This document shows positions 1-11,340 of a stretch of 64,000 bases of DNA, one piece after another. This DNA is from Lactuca virosa (Eukaryota; Streptophyta; Magnoliopsida; Asterales; Asteraceae). How positions within the stretch are numbered: position 1 is the first letter of the stretch; the number at the start of each line of letters is the position of its first letter. The stretch covers positions 402,714,256-402,778,255 of the forward strand of contig CAKMRJ010001112.1 of assembly GCA_928212115.1 (NCBI GenBank). The letters run 5' to 3'. The notes beneath the pieces were generated by a model. That model saw nothing but the letters and a program-made list of their open reading frames with translations. It had not been told where the DNA came from and did no database searches. The translations under genes and the position numbers were made by a program.

Positions 1-745
1 TGGTGTTATGAGCATTCTAACACTCCTAAGTGTACATGCAACCCTAAATACCTTGGATCTATGTTTTCTCTATTATACATACAATTATGAACATCCAAGT
101 ATTATCCTAATCTAGCATACAAAATAATAAATATCGAGATAGAATACATACCACTTTGATGTAGAATGTCTTCATGAAGCTTGAGTGCCTAGTGCCCCAA
201 GTTGACACCTCAAATGGTTCACACAACACCAAATACACTTGGAATAACTTGAGAGAAACGTGAACACTCCTTGAAATCGTCTAGCCCTCACACTCACACA
301 TTAGTGCACGATTTCTTGAGCCATGGGATTCTTTATATGGTGGCTATTAGGGTTACACCATGTAACTCATAACTTTACCCATTCTTATGCTCCATGGATT
401 TTAACCTCCATGGAGTATCCATGGGTCACCCCATGGACTTAGTCCAACATAAGGAATCTTGGATCACAAGCCCACATATATAGAATGAATGATTTACACA
501 ATCAACCCATATATTTAATTAGTCTCCTTTTGATCACTTAATTAATTCCAAATTAATTCTTGATCAATACTAATTAAATAACCTTATTAAATATATATGA
601 CCTTATAATATATTAACCAACCTTAAGTGTTATTTCTCTCATTATAGTCTATCCAAATGCATGATGCCATGCAACCCAAATGGACCATGCCGGGTCGGGT
701 CAAGTCTTACCAATTATAGTTATGGACTTAGACATTAATCCAACA
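1..745 (-). repeat. Cop1 3' LTR (left copy)
   Basis: Direct repeat of 6759-7501 with scattered substitutions and small indels. It ends ...ATTAATCCAACA at 745. In the element's own orientation this is the downstream LTR. It holds the same CCATGG-rich segment and TATATAAAG-like promoter stretch as its partner. The first bases of the window differ from the partner, so the true end may lie a base or two outside. Confidence 0.88.
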
Positions 746-758
746 GTCTCCCACTTGG
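746..758 (-). promoter_or_regulatory. Cop1 polypurine tract
   Basis: Read on the minus strand this is CCAAGTGGGAGAC directly before the LTR start TGTTGG. It is the expected primer site for plus-strand DNA synthesis. The same sequence precedes the Cop2 3' LTR at 15213-15223. Confidence 0.75.
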
Positions 759-3700
759 ATAAGTCTAAAACTATTATTGCGTATGACTTCAGGAACCGAT
801 CAGCAATCGTAGCTCTCAAAAGCTTCTGTCGAACTCTGACCTTGTCGATGAACTCTGACCTTTGTCAATGACTTGTCTTGTAGATAAGGGATCATATATT
901 CCTCCATTCTAGATATCATATGGACTGAGAACATGGATTATCAATCATTCTCTCTGTCCATTTGTTTCCTTTCCCGATTTCCGATTCATGATGACTGACT
1001 GATTGAACAAATCAAATCAGTCCTGGCTTGGCCAAGCACTCACATGTATCATCTTTAAATCATCGAGGGGCCCACAGATATCGCTTTTATCCCGAAGGTA
1101 AAGGAAGGATAAACTTCGACTCATATGGCTTGTTCTACTACTTGTTGAATCAATTACACAAAGGCACGTTTTATAACATCGAGTTACCAATGCGTTTTGT
1201 GCAATCAATGTATAACCAACTCATAGTAACAACTCATATCTCTAGGTTTGAAGAATATAAGATATTATCGTCTCATGATCACTCGTGATAAAATCCATGA
1301 AGTGATTCAAATGAGCGCCGGTTGAATCCAATACTCAGAACTTATGAGCACTCATGAGTGTTGTAGCACACTTTGTCCACCAACTTGGACCTCTACAAAC
1401 AAACCCATGACAGTCTTGATTCATATCTACTTCCAACATATGACCGACTGTGGATGGTTTGAATAACTTAATCATTCAGGAAGAGCGACTTAGTTATTCT
1501 GGAAGTCAAAACATGCAAAGTGAAACACAAGAATAAATGAATCAAATATGGTATCAACCCTATGAATATAAATAAACACTTTTATTTATCACCATACTGA
1601 TTACTCATTATTCATTGTTTCGGTTTTATCAACTTATACTTGAATTTAAAACAATAGTTGTCCCATGCTCCAAGCATGTACACTATGTTTTATAAACACT
1701 AGTCATGCCATACACCAAGTATGCATACTATGTTTGTCTATGATCTTTACTTTGTAAAATAGATCAATTGAACATCACTCCAAGATCCTCTTTTCACAGT
1801 CCCAAATCCTTACTGCAAATGCAAGAATTCCAAATTCATGCCATTTACTGAAATCTGTTAGATTCTAAACTTATATGCATTGATCCTCTTAATGATTATG
1901 CACGAAGTCAGAAAGACTTGACAACAATCATTACAGAGCATTCCAAAGGAGATCAGCTCCTTGGAAACATCCTTCTTTCATTAAGTTTCCTATCTTACAC
2001 AGATTGAATAATTTTTACTAACTTTGAAACATTTCCATATTCCATTTTGACTATCACTTCTGAACAAGAGTTGCCTCCTTACAGATTATGTCAATATGGT
2101 CCTTCCAGAATTAACATTATACTTCCAACTGTCCTTGAGCAACCAATCTTTGGTAAACCTTAGATTGTCCTCGACAATTGCTTAATCATTTTAGTCATAT
2201 CCAATTCTAGACCTTTTCCCTTCATAATGCCCCAGGCATTTGGAAAATTTTAGAAAGGATGAATATATCACATGTAATCGATCCTATATCCGAAGCATAT
2301 GGGACACGATTCATGATGTCTCACATAAAGACTAACCAGTCTTTTGCTATATATTTCCATAATTTGCCAAGTTCTCAAAATTCAGATTATGAAAAGGGAT
2401 GCCGTAATCATAATCGAATTTTAGAACGCAAATAATGCCCATATATAGAATTTCCTTATGTTGAGCCATTCCAACATGAAATTAAATATATATCCTGATT
2501 AAATAAATACGATTAAAATCTCAATCTAAGCTTTTAGAATTGAAATGAAGTATAATTTCCTCTCCCTTAATTATAGCAAAAAACACTTTTTCAACCCCTG
2601 CAACCTCACGAATTGAAACTTTTGTTTTCTATAATTACATTGCTAACTTGCAACCTTTGTCATAATTATCATGCTCCCACTAACATGATGATTATTAGCA
2701 TAACACTTATGCTCCCACTAGCTTTGACATGTACTCAGAAATCAGCTGACTTTCTACCAAAGTTCAGATTTCTGATACTAGATTGTTTTGATAAAACTTT
2801 ATCAAAATCATACACCTCTCTTAGATAGCTCACATGTGTGTCTAAACAATTTTAGAACTATGAAAAGGGATGCCGTAATCATAGTCTCAATTGTTTAGAC
2901 CTTTGCCACTTCTCACAAAGTCCATGTTAGTGTGCCGGTAAACCACACACGCTCCACTAACGACTTTGAGAATGCAAATATCACAATGCTATCTAGCTAA
3001 AATCTACTTAGTGAAAGTGTTTCCTCACCATCATTTTCATGAATCGGAGAGAAACCTTATGACACTTAGATTTAATAGTGTATGTGTTCTTATCCATGTG
3101 AATTTGTCAAAACCATAATCACAAGACAAGGTTAGTGACAAATCCAAACTCATATTGATTAAACTTGTGCAATCTTAAATTCTTGCCATTTGGCAGCTCA
3201 GGTGCCTGCCATTGCTTCCAAGTAGTTGTGCAACCAATGAGAACTCTCAGAACTCCTTGCAAAGCCAACTTGAATAGGCACAAAAATTTTCAACACGATA
3301 GGTTATAAACCTCAAGTCGTGTGCTAGTGAAGGACTTTAGTTTTATTCTTGATTAAGTCTTGAAACTTTCAAGAGCTTTAAGACTCCCACTGTCCTCTTG
3401 ACATATAAGACTCCCTTGTCAAATATTCAAGAGATAGTGCGGATTCTTTATCAAGACTAACTTTACACAATTGGCCTAAGTTGGTCTCTGTTTTATCCAA
3501 AACATCACAACTTACCAATTTCAAATGTACAAGAGTAGATAACCTTTTACTCTTACATTTGACTAGTGTTAACAAACCCTCTTTAAGATATGTCACTCAA
3601 GTTACAATCTTGGAGTATGACTCTAAGAATTGTTTTGGAACGAAGTATGACTCATCTTTTGATTTAACCATTTCAACAATTCATGACTCCTCTTCTTAGT

Positions 3701-3766
3701 CATAAGAATGCACTAAGATGACTTTAGAGGACCAATTGTGATATGGTATCTTAATCATTAAGATGA
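759..3766 (-). other. Cop1 interior, 3' part, no usable reading frame
   Basis: This stretch should hold reverse transcriptase and RNase H, but I see no recognisable catalytic motif on either strand. It aligns by eye with the corresponding plus-strand interior of Cop2 (about 12150-15200). Two copies of the 14-mer GGGATGCCGTAATC lie at 2396-2409 and 2867-2880. A leader-type palindromic motif lies at 2928-2959. The short ORFs here do not resemble known proteins. Confidence 0.6.
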
Positions 3767-3988
3767 TCATAAACATGATACTAAAGTACTCTCCCATCTT
3801 TTCAGATTTGAGAAACTTTTATCTTTCTGCCATACTTTGATTCTTCTTATTCGTTCTGTCTCACATTGAAACTTCTCCAATGCTACAGACTTATACTTAA
3901 ACTTATAAGTATAACCATATTTACTGAACTTAAGTAAATCATGACGAATAGTCTTCTTGATCTTTTGTGGTGGACTTGACCAGTGCAC
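3767..3988 (-). pseudogene. Cop1 integrase remnant
   Basis: A 73-residue minus-strand frame contains the block KYGYTYKFKYKS followed by a Glu/Lys-rich stretch. It lines up with the integrase core segment SRYGYIYLIKHKS in Cop11 (near 62890-62950). The catalytic aspartate motifs on either side are lost and the frame ends early. It cannot make an active enzyme. The homologous piece of Cop2 lies near 11930-12130. Confidence 0.6.
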
Positions 3989-4384
3989 AAGAATGTGTAC
4001 TCGATCCCTTAGTCCTTTCCTTATTCACATAAGGAATTATTCTTAGTCTTTATTTTCCAAGCTGAAAGTTCTCATTCATCATACTATACAACTTGCATGA
4101 TTCCAAGTTTCGGTCCAATGAACCTTGGGTGATGAGAATCTTTCCTTATTTGGTATATTAGACTACCACACCGAAAGAATCAAATCCATTTTTCCAATAT
4201 TGCTATCAATGGAATCTTATAAGCAACAACTTTTCACAAATGCCATTGTAAGGATACTTAAAATAAATAAAATCAAAACCTTTTTCTTTTATTTTAAACT
4301 TTGCGGAAAAACTTATCCTTACAATCCATATAAAACCTTGTTGTTATCTATTCCTAAGCAATATAAATATCATAACTCTTAAGT

Positions 4385-5140
4385 AATAGCCCAAATTCTG
4401 ATCACCGAACCATGCGATTGAAATCCATCTTCGCGATCAAATCAGCATGTACTTAATAGAGTTAGACAATGGACTTTACCTGAAGTGAGCCAAACTTATT
4501 GACGTTAACATCCTTAGTAAATTTGGCAGCTTCGTAACCAATGCCCTTCCTTTGGCAAAATAAAGATATGGACCCTTTTAATGGACTATCTCAGACTTGA
4601 GCCCTTCTCTTTACCATTTGGGTCAACCGGTTGACTATGGCCATCCCTTTCCATTGGGAAGAGAGAGCTTTTTCTGGATTTCCAGTTCACCATTGTCAAG
4701 TCCATAAGTTTTGGGAAGTTGATCTTCTAATAAAATTTGCTTTACTAAGCGTTCCAAATCATTGCTGATTCGCAGCACCAAGCAAATAGATATATCATTA
4801 AGGTTCACGCATAGTCTGTTTCATAGTATCCCAAAGAACTCACTATGTGACTTAGAAAGTGATTGAGCCATCCAACTTTCTCAAGACTTTGACACCCAAC
4901 TCTCCCGGCTTGTCAATATGTGACTACATCTCTAAGATGTGATCACACATAGACCTTGCCTTGCCATTAGGGCTTGAGTGACCTTAAACTTTTTAGGAAC
5001 TTGTGGTTTAGGGAGATAATTGGAGGAGGTGAAAGAAGTATGATATCCATGGGACATCATCTTCATTTAGGAAAGCTTGTTTCAAGATATTTGGGAAGAT
5101 CATAAATGTCTAGACCAGACATCTTTTGGGAGATATTCAA
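4385..5140 (-). pseudogene. Cop1 gag remnant
   Basis: On the minus strand, DNA homologous to the Cop2 gag (7805-8444 and 11213-11335) runs from about 5135 down to about 4500. Several stop codons and frameshifts break it, and the zinc-knuckle region near 4530-4560 has lost its cysteines. The start region matches the ATG context of Cop2 and Cop11. The match is at DNA level; no long ORF remains. Confidence 0.5.
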
Positions 5141-6745
5141 GATAGTTGATTTAAAGTCCTAATATGACACCCATATGAAATATTAAGGCTAGGACCCAAC
5201 AAACTATTTTATAACTTACAAGAGGGATGCCGTAATCCAGCTATAAAATATTGAAGGTAGGTGAATGACGATTCACCAATTTCCACCATGAAAAACGAAA
5301 TAATTTTATTAGGTTTTAATTGGATTTGAAAGTCCTAGATCTTTGAGATTCATTGAACTGTTCAAAGGCATGTTCAATCTCGAGTGTGCCCTTTAGGTTT
5401 TGTGCTGGGATGCCGAGGATCACACAAACAAGGTGTGAATAACCATGCAAATATACTTGGTACCCTTAAATATTTACCCCTTAATCAGTGTGCCGTTAAC
5501 CACACACGCTCCACCGATACTATGATAAATATTAAGTTCCCTTTGCCTACCTTGTTAAGTCCAGGTTAGTGTGCCGGTTAACCACACACGCTCCACTAAC
5601 GACTTAAGCAAAGTGCAAAGCGTAATTTCATGGGTTAGCACCAAATTCACATTTTCCTAAGTAACTAAGATTGGGTATTAATAAGGGTTTAGTTACTTAG
5701 TATTATCATTAATACTTTTAATGAAAGGAGAATTTATTCCTTGTCCTACCCGTTCGGCTAACGACCCTCCACCAGTCAAGGAAGCGGTGGGTGAGAGTGG
5801 ACACCCATTAAACTGCCATTTTATAGGCAGTAACCTTATACCCCCCCCCTTATAGACCGGCTTCGTGAATGAGGCTACTAACGGTAAAGACTGACTTTAC
5901 TCTTATACATATATATAAATATTATTAACTTATAATATTATAAAGTATAAGGGTTGAATTTTAACTTTTAAAATTCTAAGGGCTAACTTGGAATTAAAGT
6001 ATTCGTAAGTGAAAACTTTTCAAATTCCAAAACTTGAGGGCAAGTTTTGAAACTATTCAAAACTAATTAATTCCATAACTTATGAGTTTAAAGTAGTTTT
6101 AATTAAAAAAAAAAAAAAAAAAAAAACTCTTCAAGTTCCATAACTTGAGGAGAAGTTATGGAAGACTTTAACTATTAATATAAAAAAAATAACTTTTTTT
6201 TATTGTAACTTATGGAACTAATTAAGGTTACACTTTTTTTTTTTTAATTTAATGAAGAGACTCTTGAACCTCCTAACTTGAGGACAAGTTATGGAGTCAT
6301 AAAACATTTAATTAGAACTAGACTCTTCATTTGTAACCTTTGCCAACTTTTATGAGTTTTAATTCTTAAATGTGACTTTTCATATAACTTGAGGACAAGT
6401 TACAAAAACACACTTTGGAATCAACTCTTAGATTAAAATGGATTGAAAACAACTATTTCCCATAACTTTTCTATTAATCTAAGAACCTCATAAGAACAAG
6501 ATAATTCAAATCATCAATCTTCAAGAAGTTAGCATGAACATACAAACTAATACAAATCTTGAATTATGACAATTATCTTAGAAATTGGATTAGCATAAAC
6601 ATTACCACATCAAAAACAAGTTTATAAGTCCAAAAACATCTTAGGGTAATGTTCCTAGTCAATTCCATCCAGCCAAAACAATCGAATATATGCATCCACT
6701 CGATTTTTCAGCTACTTTTGCAAGTATAACAAGAAAACAAGCCTA
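5141..6745 (-). other. Cop1 leader between primer site and gag
   Basis: Non-coding leader of about 1.6 kb. The block 5745-5890 (minus strand) matches the Cop11 leader at about 60395-60560, so it is a family feature. It includes two copies of a palindromic motif around GTTAAC (5486-5514 and 5566-5597), a third GGGATGCCGTAATC motif (5224-5237), a run of nine C and a poly-A tract at 6103-6126. Between 5950 and 6460 several imperfect copies of a segment resembling TAACTTGAGGACAAGTTA are scattered. Confidence 0.6.
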
Positions 6746-6757
6746 GGCTTGATACCA
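6746..6757 (-). promoter_or_regulatory. Cop1 primer-binding site
   Basis: The minus strand reads TGGTATCAAGCC one base inside the 5' LTR. This matches the 3' end of initiator tRNA-Met in its first eight to nine bases, as in many plant Copia elements. It fixes the element's orientation. Confidence 0.85.
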
Positions 6758-6758
6758 C

Positions 6759-7501
6759 TGTTGGGTTATGAGCATTCTAACACTCCTAAGTGTACATGCA
6801 CCCTAAATACCGTGGATCTATGTTTTCTCTATTATACATACAATTTGAACATCCAAGGTATTATCCTAATCTAGCATACAAAATAATAAATATAACAAGA
6901 TAGAATACATACCTCTTTGATTAGAATGTCTTCATGAAGCTTGAGTGCATAGTGCCCCAAGTGTGACACCTCAAATGTTCACACAACACCAAATACACTT
7001 GGAATAACTTGAGAGAAACTTGAAACACTCCTTGAAATCGTCTAGCCCTCACACTCACACATTCGTGCACGATTTCTTGAGCCATGGGATTCTTTTATAT
7101 GGTGGCTATTAGGGTTACACCATGTAACTCATAACTTTACCCATTCCTTATGCTCCATGGATTTTAACCTCCATGGAGTATCCATGGGTCACCCCATGGA
7201 CTTAGTCCAACATAAGGAATCTTGGATCACAAGCCCATATATATAAGAATGAATGATTTACACAATCAACCCATATATTTAATTAGTCTCCTTTTACACT
7301 TAATTAATTCCAAATTAATTCTTGATCATACTATTAAATAACCTTATTAATATTGAAACTTATAATATATTAACCAACTTAAGTGTTATTTCTCTCATTA
7401 TAGTCTATCCAAATGCATGATGCCATGCAACCCAAATGGACCATGCCGGGTCGGGTCAAGTCTTACCAATTATAGTTATGGACTTAGACATTAATCCAAC
7501 A
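6759..7501 (-). repeat. Cop1 5' LTR (right copy)
   Basis: 743-bp LTR beginning TGTTGGGTTATGAGC and ending ATTAATCCAACA on the plus strand. In the sense (minus) direction a TATA box, CCATATAAAAGA, lies at 7091-7102. Upstream of it in the sense direction is a cluster of CCATGG palindromes (about 7155-7200). Other copies of this LTR family lie at 1-745, 15224-16006 (more diverged) and 63546 to the window end. Confidence 0.9.
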
Positions 7502-7804
7502 TTTACATGTCTCTCTCTCACTCTCACTAACTCATGGGTCTAAAGGCTAATGCACCACATGCAAGTGGGTTTTACAAAAGTCAAACAATTACAAAGTCAA
7601 TCATGAATAACTTTGCACCCCAACAAAAACCTAATTCGTTTAAAAATTTCGTTTTCGTGGTGGAATTAGTAAATCATCATTTACCTATCGACAAATAGTT
7701 TACAATTGGATTACGGCATCCCTCTTCCGAATTGTGAATTATTGTGTTGGGTCCTAGCCTTAATATTTCATTTGAGTGTTATAGTAAGGATTGAATAAAC
7801 TAAC

Positions 7805-8444
7805 TTGAATTTCTCCCTTTTAGAGATGTGTAGTTTTGACAACTATGGTCTTCCTCAATCCTTTGAAAAGGCTTTCCATTCGAAGATGATATTCCACATG
7901 ACGATCGAGGTGAAAGATCAATCCCTTCTTTGTGCTTTAGTGGAAATTCTCTTCCTCCACCTCCTCCAATTATTATCCGTGACCCACGTGTCCGTCGACT
8001 TGAAAAGTTCAATATCACTCACGCCCTATTGGCAAGTAAACACAAAGATGGAAAGTCTGTATGTGCTCATGTCTTGGAGATGAAGTTACATATTAATAGA
8101 CTAGGAATGTTGGGTGTCGTTTTCCCAAGGAAGCTAGCTATTGACTTGGTTCTTTAGTCACTTCCCGAGTCATAGTCAGTTTGTTGAAGATTACTATATG
8201 ACAGATCACGATGTGACCCTTATCGATCTCACCTATTTGCTAATTACTGCTGAATCAAATATGATTTGGTGCACTGGTAAAACAAATTTGATTGGGAGAT
8301 CTACTTCCCAAGCTACCATGGACATAGGCAATGACATAGATAGTCCATAAAAAATCCCTTCTCCTATGGGAAGGAAATTGGCCATGGTCAAAAGATTTGA
8401 CCATAAGGGAAAAGCTAGTTCTGAAATAGTTCCATGTGCGAATG
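7805..8444 (+). pseudogene. Cop2 gag, N-terminal two thirds, decayed
   Basis: Copia gag of the UBN2/retrotran-gag type in broken frames. The clearest stretch includes ITHALLASKHKDGKSVCAHV (8010-8070), then LGMLGVVFPRKLAIDLVL, then a shifted frame with LIDLTYLLITAES near 8220-8260. Gag forms the particle shell. Stops and at least one frameshift near 7930 make it non-functional. The frame is interrupted at 8444 by the solo LTR and resumes at 11213 with the zinc knuckle. Confidence 0.7.
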
Positions 8445-11212
8445 TGTCACACCCCCAAACCGAGATGGCGGAAACATTCGAGGGCGGAGGACGTCATGTA
8501 TAATATCATAACAATGAGTAATAGTAAAACAAGCAACAACATCCATAGTATTGAAAATATAGTTATTACATTTGTGTTCTTAGTATTGTTTGTGTGACAC
8601 CATAATGTATAGCAAAAATATTAGACGAGTCATGAATATGCTCCGTCTTCTAAAAAACCTGTGTGAGTGTACCTGTCTATTGGTTTCCTGAGAATACAAG
8701 TTATTTTGAAAAGAGAGTATCAACATTTAAGTTGGTGAGTTCACAAGCATTTAGTATTAGAAATCTGTCTTTGTTTCATGAAAATGTTAGTGTGTTTCTC
8801 CAGAAAATCCAATATTTTCTATAATAAATGAAATGTAGTCTTAGGCCTTAAGACCAAAATGGTTGTATGTTATTGTACTCTGAAATAGTGTAAGTGTATG
8901 TTTTCCATCAATGTATGCTTCCTTTGCTAGAAAAATAGTGTATTGTACTTATATGAACTCTATTTTGTATCATTACTGGAAATATGGATGTGTAGTCTAT
9001 TACTTAAATAAAACCACTGGAAGTGATGTTGGTTTGGTAACCAAAATGTTTAGTAATGTTAATGTGAGTGAGATTATAACCATACTAAAATGACTAGTGG
9101 ACTGCACGACGTTCTTCAGGCGTCAGAATGTTATGACATTTGTCACCCCAGACCTGCCGGTCTAACTGTAGCTAACCGTTTAGGTGCACGATTGTTAGTC
9201 TCGTATAGATCTATACACAAATTCACGCTCTCCCTCCAGGAGACCGTGGTTATAATTTAGGACCTTTAGCATGTACTCTAGTGGGTACCATGAAGTAGTG
9301 GCTCACATGTTGGTATTAACTTGTTTACGTATAGTGTGTATTTGTTTCTTGTTCTCGTAAATGAATAGTGTACTTGTAGTGAAAAGTAGTTTATACTTAT
9401 GTAATTATTCATGTGATGAATTCTTGACCTAAAAATAGTGTGAATTGATCCTAAACTATACCTATAAGTTTATAAGTTGTTATGTTTGACTGAAAATGAT
9501 TGAGGAAAATGTACCCCGTTGCTCGACATGTTACAACAAGGTTAGAAATATTGTTGCCATAGTTTTCACATCTATAGATATATCTATACTAGCTATAAAG
9601 TATAATAGATATATATAGCTAGATCTATATATATGATCTTTGGCAAGACCCCACAAAAACTCAACCAACAAGACAAAAATACCAACCCCTCAAATCATCA
9701 AAAAATCCTGCTATTGCGCTCACAAACCTTTTTTTTTCTTTTTTTTGGCAAAAAAAGCGCACTTTCTATACAAATCGCTGAAAAAAATTTGAAATTTTTT
9801 TTTATAAAAAAAAAATTGATTTTTTATTTTTTTTTAGCGAATTTAAGAAAAAGCCTGCGATTATTTATAAAAAAAATCAAAAAAAGTTTTGTGATCTCTA
9901 AGTATTTTTTTATGCAATGTTAGGGTTTTTTTTTGGTTTTTTGTTTTCCATAGACCTAAACCTATATATATTATATATTTACTATATAATATATATATAT
10001 ATATATATCTATATATAACTTATCGGTTGCATGTAAATTATAATTTAAAAGACAGTCGGACAAACATTCCTATCCTAAGCCCACAACCAAATAAGGAACA
10101 AGAGTTAAGGCATAAACACTGGTACTAAGCTTGTTAAATCATAATTATACATAAATATATATGAATATAGTTTGATAAAAACAGTAATTTAAGTAGTTGA
10201 AAAACAGTTTAAAATGATTTGTCAAAGTTTATAAAAGCATTAAATATCTTGAGTTGATTTGTAACCATATTTAAGTGTTAACACAAATACTTTGTGTTTG
10301 GCTTGTATTCTCCCCCTAAAAGCATTGGAAAATGGTAAAACATAGGGGTATGAATCACCTTATGTGAGTGTTTGTGGGGGGATACAGAGTAGTAGTGATA
10401 ATTCCTCAAGTTAGAACCCGTAACAAAATCCGTATCCTATTAGTATTTTCACGCATAATATGTGTATAATTAGTGAAAATAGTGGTAAACATGTTATGGA
10501 ATAGCGTAATATGTAAGAATCACTTACAAAAAGAAGTCTTAGAAATGGACCGAGGGCATGAAAGACGTTTTCGGTCACTTGAAGATGTGAAGTGTTCTTG
10601 GTGTTCTTGGTGAAACCAAAGAGATAGGGGTGTTTTCGGTCAGATCTTATGAAGATCCAAGAGTTTTCGGATGACACTTGAGAGAAAAGGGGATGATTTC
10701 GGTCTACCTTTTGAGAGAAAAAGGGAGGTTTTCGGTTAGAAAGTGTGAGAATAATGATATGTTTTCGGTTTTGCTTATAAATAGGGATGAAATGTGATGT
10801 GATGTATGCATTGGAATGCGTAAAATCACTCCAGAATGTGTGCCAAAGGATAGAACTTAGGAGGTTTCGGTGTGGAACTCTATCTGAGAAAAGAGTTTTC
10901 GGCCGAGAACAGGTTTGCGGTTCGCACGTTTTCGGTCCGAAGAAGCTGCCTCGCACGATTGCGGTCCTGACTGCAAACACGATTGCGGTCCGATGGAAGG
11001 CATGGCTTGCGAAGGTTTTTGGTAGGGATTTCGGTCCTCACATTTGGTTCCTATTCTTGTAACATTTATCCAATAAAAGGTTTATATATATTACCATTTT
11101 AGTTTATCCTTAATAAATTAATAAATCAATAAATTTTGACTTTCATTTAGCAAGTTGGACTTTTGTTGCCTTTGGTTGACTTTTACAGACATGAAAATAA
11201 CGGGTTGTCATA
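8445..11212 (+). mobile_element. Solo LTR A (Gypsy-type family, same as Gyp10 LTR)
   Basis: A 2,768-bp sequence starting TGTCACACCCCCAAACC and ending CGGGTTGTCATA, flanked by the 5-bp duplication GAATG (8440-8444 and 11213-11217). No interior or second LTR is present, so it is a solo LTR left by LTR-LTR recombination. It is homologous to the LTR at 55657-58204 in the opposite orientation; that copy adjoins a primer site and Gypsy-type gag, which gives the family. A TATA box TATAAATA lies at 10776-10783. Around it is a long array of spaced TTTTCGGT/TTGCGGTCC motifs (10565-11040). T-rich tracts and an AT microsatellite lie at about 9725-10010. Confidence 0.88.
10565..11040 (+). repeat. Spaced TTTTCGGT motif array in solo LTR A
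   Basis: About fourteen copies of a short motif (TTTTCGGT, TTTCGGT, TTGCGGTCC variants) are spread over about 475 bp around the TATA box. The related LTR of Gyp10 shows the same kind of motif as its complement (AACCGAAAAC, AACCGCAAAC) at about 55850-56340. The spacing is irregular, so this is not a simple tandem repeat. Confidence 0.65.
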
Positions 11213-11340
11213 GAATGCCAAAGTGTCCACTTGTTTCTACTGCCATTTGAAGGGACATTGGAAGCGAAGCTGCCCTGACTACCTGAGATATCTAAGAGAT
11301 GGTAAAATCAAACTGTATGGTTCTTCTTCAGGTAAGTCCA
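11213..11340 (+). pseudogene. Cop2 gag zinc-knuckle segment
   Basis: Directly after the solo LTR the gag frame resumes with a perfect CCHC knuckle, CFYCHLKGHWKRSC (C-x2-C-x4-H-x4-C), then PDYLRYLRDGK. This nucleic-acid-binding motif is standard in Copia gag. A matching but mutated knuckle is present in Cop11 near 62078. The GAATG duplication overlaps the first codons. Confidence 0.8.

Larger units (their letters stand above)
1..7501 (-). mobile_element. Cop1: Copia-type LTR retrotransposon, coding-dead
   Basis: Two direct repeats of about 745 bp bound this element (1-745 and 6759-7501). Next to the right LTR, at 6746-6757, is the complement of a tRNA-Met-type primer site. Next to the left LTR is a purine tract on the minus strand, so the element reads right to left. 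Each LTR begins TGTTGGGTT and ends ATCCAACA on the plus strand; the left copy is slightly diverged at the window edge, so its outer end and target duplication cannot be checked. The interior of about 6 kb holds only decayed gag and integrase pieces. It aligns by eye along its length with Cop2, which suggests both belong to one coding-dead subfamily. Copia assignment rests on the gag and integrase remnants. Confidence 0.88.

Noticed and set aside
7502..7627. Possible separate small element between Cop1 and the Cop2 leader
   Set aside because: No terminal repeats or duplications could be found, so only noted as sequence of unknown origin.
10411..10980. 189-codon minus-strand open frame
   Set aside because: It lies antisense inside solo LTR A and its composition follows the repeated TTTTCGGT motif; the sister LTR does not keep it as far as I can read. 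Not a gene.
10787..11062. 91-codon plus-strand frame
   Set aside because: LTR leader sequence of solo LTR A built from the motif array.
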